A stretch of 64,000 bases of DNA from CAXBNB01 sp965267535 (GTDB lineage: Bacteria; Bacteroidota; Bacteroidia; Cytophagales; Cyclobacteriaceae). The stretch spans positions 3,658,001 through 3,722,000 of the forward strand of contig OZ254082.1 in the NCBI GenBank assembly GCA_965267535.1, given 5' to 3'. The position numbers and the translations under genes were made by a program. Below, piece after piece: positions 50,459 through 58,679 of the stretch. Numbering within the stretch: the stretch's first letter is position 1; every line of letters starts with the position of its first letter. A model generated the notes under the pieces. The model worked only from the letters and a program-made list of their open reading frames with translations, was not told where the DNA came from and made no database searches.

Positions 50459-50491
50459 GTGGTTGTTCGATTTTGTATACTTCATAATGAA

Positions 50492-52030
50492 TTACAGCTT
50501 TCCTCTCCAAAATTCGTTTTGCACGATTTTGGGGTTAGCAGAAATAATACCCGGATCTATAGGCCAGAAATAGCCCTCTTTGGTCAATCGGGTCTGGTTC
50601 ACCCAAGACACCCCTTCATAGTAGTTCATCCGTATTCTGTCAAAAGCGCCATGTCCTTCTCCTACCAGCTCGATTGCGCGCTCTTCAAAAATGGCCTTGA
50701 TCAGAGTCTCTTCGTCAGTAGCACCGGTATAGTCAGGCACATTGGCCTTACTCCGCACAGCATTGATATCCTGTACAGCCAGGCCTGGTTTTCCGGATTT
50801 AGCATAAGCCTCAGCACGCAAAAGGTAAATATCTGCTAACCTGAAAACCAATATATTCGACTCAGAAAACAGAGCATAGTCATCTTCAGAATCCGGATCC
50901 TGTGTGCCATGAGCATATTTCATCAAAAAAGAATCTTCATTTTGATCAAACTCAAAAAAGAACAGGCCTTTGCGTACGTCATTAACTCTGTCCGGATCAT
51001 TGTTCATAAAATCCTTGCCATAATAGTCGGGATCTATGTCTGCACTATTGTTGTTGTGATTTTTCAATACCGGGCTATTAAGGGTCAAGCCCGTATAGTA
51101 CGAATCCGAGTTTAGTATCCTGAACGACTCATCCATTCCTGCTGACACATTGAGTTCAAACAAGCCGGTTTTGGATTGCCCAATACACATGTCATCAAAG
51201 CCACTAACTCCTTCGGCCACATAATCTATCAATTCTGCATTGCCATTCTCTATTACAGAAGTAGCTGCCTGTATGGCCTGCTCTATCATCTGTGTATTGC
51301 CATTGTCTCTGCTGGCATACCAAAGTGCTATGTGCGCCTTAAGTGCTTCTGCACTGGCCTTGTTGGCTCGTATAGCCCAGTTTGCATCGCCTGGAGTAGA
51401 ATAATTGAGTAAGCTCACAGCCTTGTCTGCTGCATCCAGTGCATGCTGCAATACTTCCAGCTCATCCGACCGCTCTACACTCACAATATAGCCGTCTTCG
51501 GTAATCAACTGATCGGCAGACTCTATCGATTCTGTAACAATGGGCACATCGCCCCACACACGAGCCATGTAGAAGTAACTCAGTGCCCTGATAAACGCCG
51601 CTTCTCCAATGATACGGTTTTTATCTTCTTCCGAGTCAAAGGCATTTACCGGCATCTCTTCTACTTTGCCCTCAATGGTGTTTGCCCAGTTGGCCGCCCG
51701 ATACATATCTTTCCATGTGCGGGAGTTTGGCCTGTATGGCAATACAAAATCACCATTATTTTCGATATAGTTTACAATCCAGTTTCCACTATTGAGAAAA
51801 GTCATTCCCGGAAATTCTCCCCAAAAAAGGAAGTTGGCCTGTACTGTTACGGCATACTTTAGATGAGCGTATGCGCCGGCCAGTCCCTGCTCGGCATTGT
51901 CTTGATTTACCCAAAAAACATCCGGATGCGTAATACTCACCGGCTCCTGATCCAGCAAGTCGGAGCAGCCGAACGTAAAACAAGTGAAAAGTATTGCTAT
52001 ATATTTATTCCATTTTTTCATTTCTTTCAT
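50492..52030 (-). CDS. SusD/RagB-family nutrient-binding lipoprotein
   Basis: About 512 aa. The start is ATG 52030 or 52021; the 35-codon longer reading frame has no signal and overlaps susC. Signal with lipobox FGC followed by SDLLDQEPVS, the standard SusD opening. TPR-like helical scaffold: AEQGLAGAYAHLK, IGEAAFIRALSYFYMARVWGDVPIV (SusD signature, about 130-155 of the mature form), and the C-terminal LRAEAYAKSGKPGLAVQDINAVRSKANV and FEERAIELVGEGHGAFDRIR. It forms the lid on the SusC transporter and binds the glycan at the surface. The stop-start distance to susC is about 10 bp. Confidence 0.95.
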   Translation of the reverse strand: MKEMKKWNKYIAILFTCFTFGCSDLLDQEPVSITHPDVFWVNQDNAEQGLAGAYAHLKYAVTVQANFLFWGEFPGMTFLNSGNWIVNYIENNGDFVLPYRPNSRTWKDMYRAANWANTIEGKVEEMPVNAFDSEEDKNRIIGEAAFIRALSYFYMARVWGDVPIVTESIESADQLITEDGYIVSVERSDELEVLQHALDAADKAVSLLNYSTPGDANWAIRANKASAEALKAHIALWYASRDNGNTQMIEQAIQAATSVIENGNAELIDYVAEGVSGFDDMCIGQSKTGLFELNVSAGMDESFRILNSDSYYTGLTLNSPVLKNHNNNSADIDPDYYGKDFMNNDPDRVNDVRKGLFFFEFDQNEDSFLMKYAHGTQDPDSEDDYALFSESNILVFRLADIYLLRAEAYAKSGKPGLAVQDINAVRSKANVPDYTGATDEETLIKAIFEERAIELVGEGHGAFDRIRMNYYEGVSWVNQTRLTKEGYFWPIDPGIISANPKIVQNEFWRGKL

Positions 52031-52040
52031 TTTTAAGATT

Positions 52041-55000
52041 TTAAAAACGTACATCCAGGCCAAGTGTGTAAGTAGCTGCCCTGGGGTATCCATTGCCGAG
52101 GGTTCGTCCTTTGGCGTCAACCATAGATGCATCCACTACCCCTTTCGACTTTTGCCATTGCCATGGATTGAGCACCGATGCAAACACCCTCAGGCGGTTG
52201 AGCCCGAGCTTGGTTATGGCCGAATTGTTACCAAATGTGTACCCTACCGAAGCATTGGTAATTCTCCAGTAGTCACCACTTTCCAGCCACAAGGATTGAT
52301 TGCCTCTAAAGCCATAAAATGCTCCCAGGCCGGCTGTGGTAGGATATAGCGCAGGGAAACGCACTCCTTTGGCTCCATCGCCCGGTTCCTGCCAAAAACT
52401 ATGTGCACTCAGGTCGGCCAGTCCGGTAGTAGCCCAGCCCTGACCTCCTCTATCGTAGCGATCCATATAGCTCTGCAATACGGTGTTCATGATGTCAGCC
52501 CCAAACGAAAACTGGCTATAAGCTCTCAGATACCACCCCTTGTATTTCAAATTGATATTGAACGAACCCTGGATGTCGGGTACAGGTGAATAGTCCTGTG
52601 TGAGCTTCAGGTCGTGTGTTTCGTTGAGTAAGTAATCGCCATTGAGGTCTTTCCAGATAGGAAAACCCGGACGAATAGCTGCCCAGGCACTCTTGCCTTT
52701 TAGCGGCTCTCCTGTAAATGGGTTAACTGGCAACTGATCCAGGTTATCGATGATATAGTCATTGATAAACATCTTGTAGAGGTTGATCGGCAACCCCACT
52801 ACATAACCATAATCGCTACCAATAAAATCCCTGTTTCCATTGGGTAGCTTGCTGATAAAGTTTCTGTTTCTGGACAGGCCAACTGTCAGCTCTAAACGCA
52901 AGTCGTTTTGTCTTGGAAACACATGGTAGCGAAGGGTACTCTCCCAGCCGTAATTCAGAATACCGGCTACATTGGCTTTAGCAGAATTATATCCCGAATA
53001 TGAGGGAAACGCTATATCAAAAAATAATCTGTCTGTGTTTTTGTTGTAAGCATCAAATGTTACGCTCAATCGCTGATTAAACATTTCCATTTCCAAACCT
53101 AGGTTCCACTGTCTGGAGTTTTCCCACGAAAGGCCTTCATTACCGATTGCATTGTAGTTGGGAGTAACTCCCGTTACACCTGCATACGACGATACAGACA
53201 TTTGATTTGCCCAGAAGGCATTGCCTCCATACCCCAGATTGTAAGAGCCAAATCGGAGGTAATTATTGGGAAATTGCTTTCCATTGATTCCCCAGCTAAA
53301 CTTAACTTTTGCGTAATCGATAAAGCGGGAAGTCACCGACTGGATAAAAGGCTCGTCCGAAAATACCCACGCTGCAGACAATGAAGGGAAGGTTGCCCAC
53401 CTCACGTTTTTACCAAATCGAGAAGACCCATCCATACTAATATTACCACCAAGTATGTATCGGTTTTTGTACTTGTACGTGAAGCGTGCAAAATAAGAAT
53501 TGAGTGCATTGGCCGAGATATCCGTACGCCCCGATATTTGATCCTGCTGGTATCGATTGTTGATCACCTGAATCGCATCGCTACCAAACCCAACCGCTGA
53601 CAAAAACATATCTTCGTATCGGTTATAGTCTATCTTATTGCCTAGTATCCCGGCTATTTCATGATTGTTGATTTGCTTGAGGTAGCTCAGGTATATATCC
53701 GACGAAAGGTTGCGACGTGTGTAAAGGGCATAGCTGGCAAAACCATTTCCTTCTGTGCGAATCGTAGACGGCTCGTAGAAGTTTTTCTTGGTGCTGTTGT
53801 ACACAAAACTAAACTGAGAATTGAAACTCAGTCCTTCGAATATTTCAAACTGCGAAAAATTGGTCAAAGTGGTAGATATACCATGATCTGTGTTCATTTT
53901 CTCATCCAACTCCCCTGTAAGGGATTTTATTTTATCGTCAGAAATAGCAAAAAGTGACGAATTGAGGCTGGCAGGATTTACCGGCAGCACAGAATTGAGA
54001 TTGAAACTTCCCTGATAGGGATTGCCCTGCCCTGTTTTTGTATCAGTAAATACTGCATTGATTCGCAGGTTATTTGTAAACTTTGCCCCCATCTTGGAGT
54101 TGATATTGGAGGCTAAAGTGTACCTGTCAAAACCTGTAGCTTTAACTACGCCTTTGTTGCTATCCACCCCCAGTGATATCCTGTAATTGGACTTAGCAGC
54201 TCCGCCCCGCACACTCAGGTTGTATTTTTTAGACACTCCCGGCTGATAAAAAAGCCCCTGATAGTCTACATTGTTATTGAATGCAGGGTTAAGGCTATCG
54301 GTAAGTACCATGGGTACATTTAAAAACTGCTGATCGTGTGGCCACCACTGCTCTATCATTCTCATTTTTTCCCTTCGTTCTGCTGCACCTACCAGCATGG
54401 GTACCAGCTCGGGTTTGGTCTGTACCCCTACACTGGTAGAAAAATTAAACTCCGGCTTTTCCAGAGCCTCTCCCTTTTTAGTGGTGATTATGATCACTCC
54501 ATTAGCACCTCTGGACCCGTATATAGCAGCAGCTGAGGCATCTTTCAATATGTCTATACGCTCCACATCGTTGGGATTAAGGCTGGCTAAAAAATCAGTA
54601 TTGGACACATTGTAGCCTGCCAAATCTTCCAGTGAGGTCTGCACTCCATCCACTACATAGAGGGGATTGCTAAATGCCGTGTTGGCATCCAAATCACCGG
54701 ATATACTGGTGTTTCCACGAATCATCACGGCCCCTCTGGCTCCCGGCGCTCCACTCAGTTCTATATTTTGCACACCGGTGGATTGTGTACCCAGCAGCGA
54801 CGAAATACTCACTACAGGGATGTTTTCCAGGTCTTCGCTCTTAATACTGGTAACAGCCCCCGTAACTTCACGCTGGTGTACCTGCTGGTAACCTACCACT
54901 ACTAGCTCTTCAAGCTCTTCTGCATCCAATTCCATCCGAATGTCTATCTGGCTTCTGCCTGCCAGGTTCACTTCCTGGGTTTTGTACCCTACAAAACTCA

Positions 55001-55580
55001 CTCGTAGTACAGCGTTTTCGGGTACTTCGAGTTTGTAGCTACCATCTATATCAGTAGTGGTTCCCGTCGATGACCCTTTTATAACGATCGAAGCACCCGG
55101 TAACCCCTCGCCGTTTTCGTCGAGCACTCTCCCGGCTACCGTTACGTCCTGTAATAAAACTTCGCTGACCTTGTCGTCCCGGGAAGCTCCCTCATTTACA
55201 TGAATGGTATGCCCTATCCGCCGAAAACTCAGGTCAAACTGCTTGGAAATATGTCTGAGCACATCGGCTAAAGACTGGTTTTCAAAATTGAGTGATAACT
55301 TTTGGCTGCCTTCTATCACGTTGTTGGCATAGGCAAATGAAAAGGTTGTCTTTTTTTCGATTTCGGAAAAAATCTTTTTCACCTTCACATTTTCCATTTG
55401 TACAGTGAGGTAAAACTCTTCGATACTTTTTTGGGCATAGCTATTTTCAGCCATCAAAAAAGTAAAGCTGACACACTGTATCAAAAAGCCTATTAAAGCA
55501 TATCGGGACATGGTGTAGAGTTGTCGTAACAGTTTATATTTCATATTTTTACACGTTTTTGTAAATGAATTCATTTTCAT
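52041..55580 (-). CDS. SusC/RagA-type TonB-dependent transporter with STN domain
   Basis: About 1,179 aa. The start is among ATGs at 55589, 55580 and 55544; 55580 gives MKMNSF. Signal peptide ending SYAQ. Domains: STN signalling domain (about 55-120: VKVKKIFSEIEKKTTFSF, LSLNFENQSLADVLRHI), CarboxypepD_reg-like barrel extension (about 150-225: VAGRVLDENGEGLPGASIVIKG), TonB-box region, plug (GARGAVMIRGNTSI, VERIDILKDASAAAIYGSRGANG) and a 22-strand barrel ending TYTLGLDVRF. The STN domain links substrate binding to the FecR/ECF sigma pair encoded just upstream, so expression is probably self-induced by the glycan. Couples with SusD for oligosaccharide uptake. Confidence 0.95.
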   Translation of the reverse strand: MKMNSFTKTCKNMKYKLLRQLYTMSRYALIGFLIQCVSFTFLMAENSYAQKSIEEFYLTVQMENVKVKKIFSEIEKKTTFSFAYANNVIEGSQKLSLNFENQSLADVLRHISKQFDLSFRRIGHTIHVNEGASRDDKVSEVLLQDVTVAGRVLDENGEGLPGASIVIKGSSTGTTTDIDGSYKLEVPENAVLRVSFVGYKTQEVNLAGRSQIDIRMELDAEELEELVVVGYQQVHQREVTGAVTSIKSEDLENIPVVSISSLLGTQSTGVQNIELSGAPGARGAVMIRGNTSISGDLDANTAFSNPLYVVDGVQTSLEDLAGYNVSNTDFLASLNPNDVERIDILKDASAAAIYGSRGANGVIIITTKKGEALEKPEFNFSTSVGVQTKPELVPMLVGAAERREKMRMIEQWWPHDQQFLNVPMVLTDSLNPAFNNNVDYQGLFYQPGVSKKYNLSVRGGAAKSNYRISLGVDSNKGVVKATGFDRYTLASNINSKMGAKFTNNLRINAVFTDTKTGQGNPYQGSFNLNSVLPVNPASLNSSLFAISDDKIKSLTGELDEKMNTDHGISTTLTNFSQFEIFEGLSFNSQFSFVYNSTKKNFYEPSTIRTEGNGFASYALYTRRNLSSDIYLSYLKQINNHEIAGILGNKIDYNRYEDMFLSAVGFGSDAIQVINNRYQQDQISGRTDISANALNSYFARFTYKYKNRYILGGNISMDGSSRFGKNVRWATFPSLSAAWVFSDEPFIQSVTSRFIDYAKVKFSWGINGKQFPNNYLRFGSYNLGYGGNAFWANQMSVSSYAGVTGVTPNYNAIGNEGLSWENSRQWNLGLEMEMFNQRLSVTFDAYNKNTDRLFFDIAFPSYSGYNSAKANVAGILNYGWESTLRYHVFPRQNDLRLELTVGLSRNRNFISKLPNGNRDFIGSDYGYVVGLPINLYKMFINDYIIDNLDQLPVNPFTGEPLKGKSAWAAIRPGFPIWKDLNGDYLLNETHDLKLTQDYSPVPDIQGSFNINLKYKGWYLRAYSQFSFGADIMNTVLQSYMDRYDRGGQGWATTGLADLSAHSFWQEPGDGAKGVRFPALYPTTAGLGAFYGFRGNQSLWLESGDYWRITNASVGYTFGNNSAITKLGLNRLRVFASVLNPWQWQKSKGVVDASMVDAKGRTLGNGYPRAATYTLGLDVRF

Positions 55581-55655
55581 CAAAGACAAGTCCCCTGATT
55601 GGCCAATCGTTGTTTTAGCGGACAGACAATGGCCAAATAGGGAATTCGATTTTCT

Positions 55656-55680
55656 GCCAGTTGTCTTTTAGATGACTGGC
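55656..55680. other. Hairpin in the FecR-SusC gap
   Basis: Arms gccagt/actggc with inner tc/ga pairs. The only T run follows it on the plus strand (55681-55686), so on the coding (minus) strand it is a stem-loop, not a classic terminator. A perfect 12-bp palindrome (gattggccaatc, 55597-55608) lies closer to susC. Either could set the susC start or its level. Confidence 0.35.
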
Positions 55681-55744
55681 TTTTTTCTTTAAGAGCTGTC
55701 GAGTTTTTTCATAGAATATGGATAAAGGTTAGTTCATATGTTGA

Positions 55745-56755
55745 TTAGTGGATGACCACTATCTTATCCGATATTTTGTATTCAAAACCGTAGGAAAAGC
55801 TTAAACCCCGCATAACGGTTTCCAGCGATTTGTTTTTGTATTTTCCGGTAAACCCCTTGGCGAAACGTTCCTTCCGTTTCACGATCACGGTCACCCCATA
55901 CCAATTTTCCAATGTTTCAATTACCTGATCAAAATCCGTATTGGAAAAGGCCAGCAACTGATTTTTCCAACCTAATATCAGGTCCGTATTGTAGGCGGTT
56001 TTCACTGCTTTTTGATTGGATTTGTTGATTGTCGCCATTTGATCCGGTTTCAGCAAGAGAGTTTCAGCGGATTTGGCATTGTAGAGCGAAACAGACCCTG
56101 TAACCAAAGCTACTTGTACCATTTCCTCATTTGGGCGTGCCTTTACGTTAAATGTGGTTCCCAAGACACGCGTCTGGATATGTCCCGTGTGCACTACAAA
56201 GGGTTTTTCCGGGTTTTCTTCCACATCGAAAAAAGCTTCCCCTTCCAGGTACACTTCTCTTTTCCCTTCCTGAAAGGCTGCCGGGTAAACCAACTTACTG
56301 TCGGCATTGAGGTTCACTTTTGTACCATCACTCAGCTTAAAGGTAATCTTTGCTCCTTTGGGGGTAGTCTTTTCTTTGTAGCGGGTAGTTTCAGCCAAAG
56401 GTCCTAATCCCAGATTCCAATCCGAAGAATACCACACCACCATGCTGGCCAGCAGCAATGTGATAACAGCAGCCGCCCTCCACTTGCCACTCAGCATAAA
56501 TAAACGTTTTCCCTCGTGCTGATCTACCCTGTCTTCTATCTTATTTTTGATCAACGCCACTCTGTCTTTAGACATCTCATAGGTCTTAAACTTCATGGCC
56601 AGTACCATTTCCCTGGCTTGCTCGGCGCATTTTGCGTTTTGTTTAGATGCATTTGCCCAAGATGCCCAATGCTCCTCTCCCTGTCCGTATACCCAGAGGA
56701 TAAATGATTCATTCGTGGCTAATTTTTCCGGTGAATAGTGTTCGTCGTTACCCAT
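55745..56755 (-). CDS. FecR-type anti-sigma factor
   Basis: 336 aa from ATG at 56755 (MGNDEHYS); the frame extends 17 codons upstream. The N-terminal cytosolic part binds sigma (ESFILWVYGQGEEHWASWANAS). One transmembrane helix (about 95-112, AAAVITLLLASMVVWY) precedes the periplasmic FecR domain (AKITFKLSDGTKVNLNADSKLVYPAAF, VYLEGEAFFDVEENPEKPFVVHTGHIQTRVLGTTFNV) and the C-terminal STN-like/DUF4974 region (NTDFDQVIETLENWYGVTV, FTGKYKNKSLETVMRGL). It holds the adjacent ECF sigma factor until the SusC STN domain signals substrate. Lies 98 bp after the sigma gene. Confidence 0.95.
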   Translation of the reverse strand: MGNDEHYSPEKLATNESFILWVYGQGEEHWASWANASKQNAKCAEQAREMVLAMKFKTYEMSKDRVALIKNKIEDRVDQHEGKRLFMLSGKWRAAAVITLLLASMVVWYSSDWNLGLGPLAETTRYKEKTTPKGAKITFKLSDGTKVNLNADSKLVYPAAFQEGKREVYLEGEAFFDVEENPEKPFVVHTGHIQTRVLGTTFNVKARPNEEMVQVALVTGSVSLYNAKSAETLLLKPDQMATINKSNQKAVKTAYNTDLILGWKNQLLAFSNTDFDQVIETLENWYGVTVIVKRKERFAKGFTGKYKNKSLETVMRGLSFSYGFEYKISDKIVVIH

Positions 56756-56904
56756 ATAGTTTTGATTTGACAGGCACTTTCTTTCAACATAGCGATACAT
56801 CTTCACAGCCTGCTAATGTGTAAATACAGCAAGGGTATTTTTTACCCCATGAAAAATTAAGTTTTTTTAAAAAAAAGGAGAATAAAAAAACAGACCTAAA
56901 AAAT

Positions 56905-57465
56905 CTAGACAAAAAACAACAGCATAAGAAGCTGGAATTCAGCCTTTAAGCCATCCATAGCCCGTGCCATCAGCTTGTATACGGCTTTGGTCTCTACATT
57001 CATTATTTGGGCTATGTCTGCATAGGAAAGCCCTTCATAAAACTTCAGGTAAACAACTTCTCGTTGTTTAGCGGTGAGTTGCTTGAGGATGGTATTGAGA
57101 CGATTGAGGCGATCAGTAGTTATATGCTTGTGAATCAAGTGTTCTTCGGGTGAAAACTCAATCAAAAACTCCTGGTAGTCATCGATCTTACGCCTTTTGG
57201 CATCTTTGGTAAGCTGCCTGAGAAGACGTCTTTTTATCGATAGTAAAAAATAAGGCTTGATCTGGTTGACTTTGCTCAGGCGTTTTCTTTTGATCCACAA
57301 GTCGGAAAAAAAGTCTTGTATGCATTCTTCCAATATAATGTGATCGGAAGTAAAGCGCCTGCCATAATTGAACAGCACATTGATGTATTCGTAATACAAA
57401 TAATCAAAAGACGCCTTGTCTCCTTGCCTTAGCTTATTCCATATTTGAGCCTCCGAAATCGTCAA
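56905..57465 (-). CDS. ECF RNA polymerase sigma factor
   Basis: 186 aa, Bacteroidota FecI-like ECF sigma. Sigma-70 region 2: ASFDYLYYEYINVLFNYGRRF and CIQDFFSDLWIKRKRL (about 18-63). Region 4: LTAKQREVVYLKFYEGLSYADIAQIMNVETKAVYKLM (about 129-165), a clear helix-turn-helix. It stands in front of FecR, SusC and SusD in the order sigma, anti-sigma, transporter, so it most likely drives the operon from a promoter before susC. A hydrophobic tail (LLMLLFFV) is odd for a soluble sigma factor but common in this subgroup. Confidence 0.94.
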   Translation of the reverse strand: MTISEAQIWNKLRQGDKASFDYLYYEYINVLFNYGRRFTSDHIILEECIQDFFSDLWIKRKRLSKVNQIKPYFLLSIKRRLLRQLTKDAKRRKIDDYQEFLIEFSPEEHLIHKHITTDRLNRLNTILKQLTAKQREVVYLKFYEGLSYADIAQIMNVETKAVYKLMARAMDGLKAEFQLLMLLFFV

Positions 57466-57476
57466 GTGTGTTGATC

Positions 57477-57517
57477 CAAAAGAGCCGATTTTTGTATAAA
57501 ACCGGTCAACTCTTTTG
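57477..57517 (-). terminator. Hairpin between ROK kinase and sigma genes
   Basis: 8-bp arms (caaaagag 57477-57484, ctcttttg 57510-57517) with an inner ccg/cgg stem, in the leader of the sigma gene and past the ROK stop. It probably separates the enzyme genes from the sigma/SusCD genes. Confidence 0.5.
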
Positions 57518-57586
57518 TGAGTGTTTAGATTTAAAACCTCTAAGATAACAGAACACCCCTAACACAAGCCTTTCGAATGCCGCTTT

Positions 57587-58519
57587 TTATATCTCAGGGA
57601 GGTCGTCTTTTATTTTATTCCAGAAGTTTTCGTCCAAAAGGCGGGCACTGCCTATCAAAGCAGCTTCTTCCATTAGTGCAGACACCTCCACCCTGAGCGT
57701 TATCCCTGCATCGGAGAGAGAGCGATCCATAGCGGGGTAAAACAAATCAAACGCTTTGGATATATTACCTCCAATCACCAATACTTCGGGTTGAAACTTT
57801 TGCAGCCAGGGAGTGAGAAACTGCGCCAGGTTCTGACCAAACTGCTCAAATATTTGCTGGACGGCTGGGGAATCTACAGCTGCTACGGCTACTTCCTTCA
57901 CTCCTTCGGCCTGTAGGCCGGTCAGGTTTTTATAGGCATTCAAAAACCATCGGGTTGAAAAATAATCATCGGCTATGCCTTCTTTGTGTGGCAGGTGCCA
58001 AAAACAACCGTGAAGCGGAGCATCTGCTCTATCTACCACCGGCAGGTCACTATCGATAAGCGCCGACCCAAAACCTGTACCCAATGTAACGGCAATCGAG
58101 CGATTGGTTCCCCTGGCTTTGCCATACCAGGCTGTACCTACAGCAAATGCGCTGGCATCATTCAAAAATCGCAAAGGCAGGTCACTTTTCAGAAGATAAC
58201 TTTTCAGTTCCTGTCCTACATTTATACCATACAGGCATTCGTATTTATCGTTTTCTCCCTCAAAAAGCGCTATACCGGTTTTGTAATTGAACGCACCCGG
58301 CATAGCAAACCCTACACCGGCTACCTGCTCTATATCCACACGGCTCAGCGTGTAGTTGATGGCTTTGGCCCAGGTTGTAAACACCTCGTTTACCGTTCCT
58401 TTATTGTTTACCTTCTCTTCTGCCTGTGTATCAGGGATGGGTTTGCCGGTGGCCATATCTACACCACAACTCACAATATGGCTGCCGCCTATATCTACAC
58501 CAACTCCAATCGTTTTCAT
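57587..58519 (-). CDS. ROK-family sugar kinase
   Basis: 310 aa. Phosphate-1 ATP motif DIGGSHIVS (about 9-17), catalytic Asp in LNDASAFAVG (about 119-128), a second ATP loop VTLGTGFGSALI (about 143-154) and an adenosine motif VLVIGGNISKAF. ROK kinases phosphorylate glucose, mannose, fructose or amino sugars. The usual zinc motif CxCGxxGCxE is absent; the matching region reads HGCFWHLPHKEG. Placement behind a GH92 enzyme and a hexose transporter suggests a mannose or glucose kinase that feeds released sugar into glycolysis. The 160-bp gap to GH92 has no terminator I can see. Confidence 0.9.
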   Translation of the reverse strand: MKTIGVGVDIGGSHIVSCGVDMATGKPIPDTQAEEKVNNKGTVNEVFTTWAKAINYTLSRVDIEQVAGVGFAMPGAFNYKTGIALFEGENDKYECLYGINVGQELKSYLLKSDLPLRFLNDASAFAVGTAWYGKARGTNRSIAVTLGTGFGSALIDSDLPVVDRADAPLHGCFWHLPHKEGIADDYFSTRWFLNAYKNLTGLQAEGVKEVAVAAVDSPAVQQIFEQFGQNLAQFLTPWLQKFQPEVLVIGGNISKAFDLFYPAMDRSLSDAGITLRVEVSALMEEAALIGSARLLDENFWNKIKDDLPEI

Positions 58520-58679
58520 ATATTTCTCTCTCTGTTTTATTAAAAAAGTTCAGGCCAACTCACAAAACTATAAGCTGGCCTGATTATGCATGTTAGGTAT
58601 TTCGTTATCCAGCTCTACACTCTTAGTAGCAGCAAAGGTCGGATTTTCTTCAGACTCAATGCCCTGCGCTGGTACTTAA

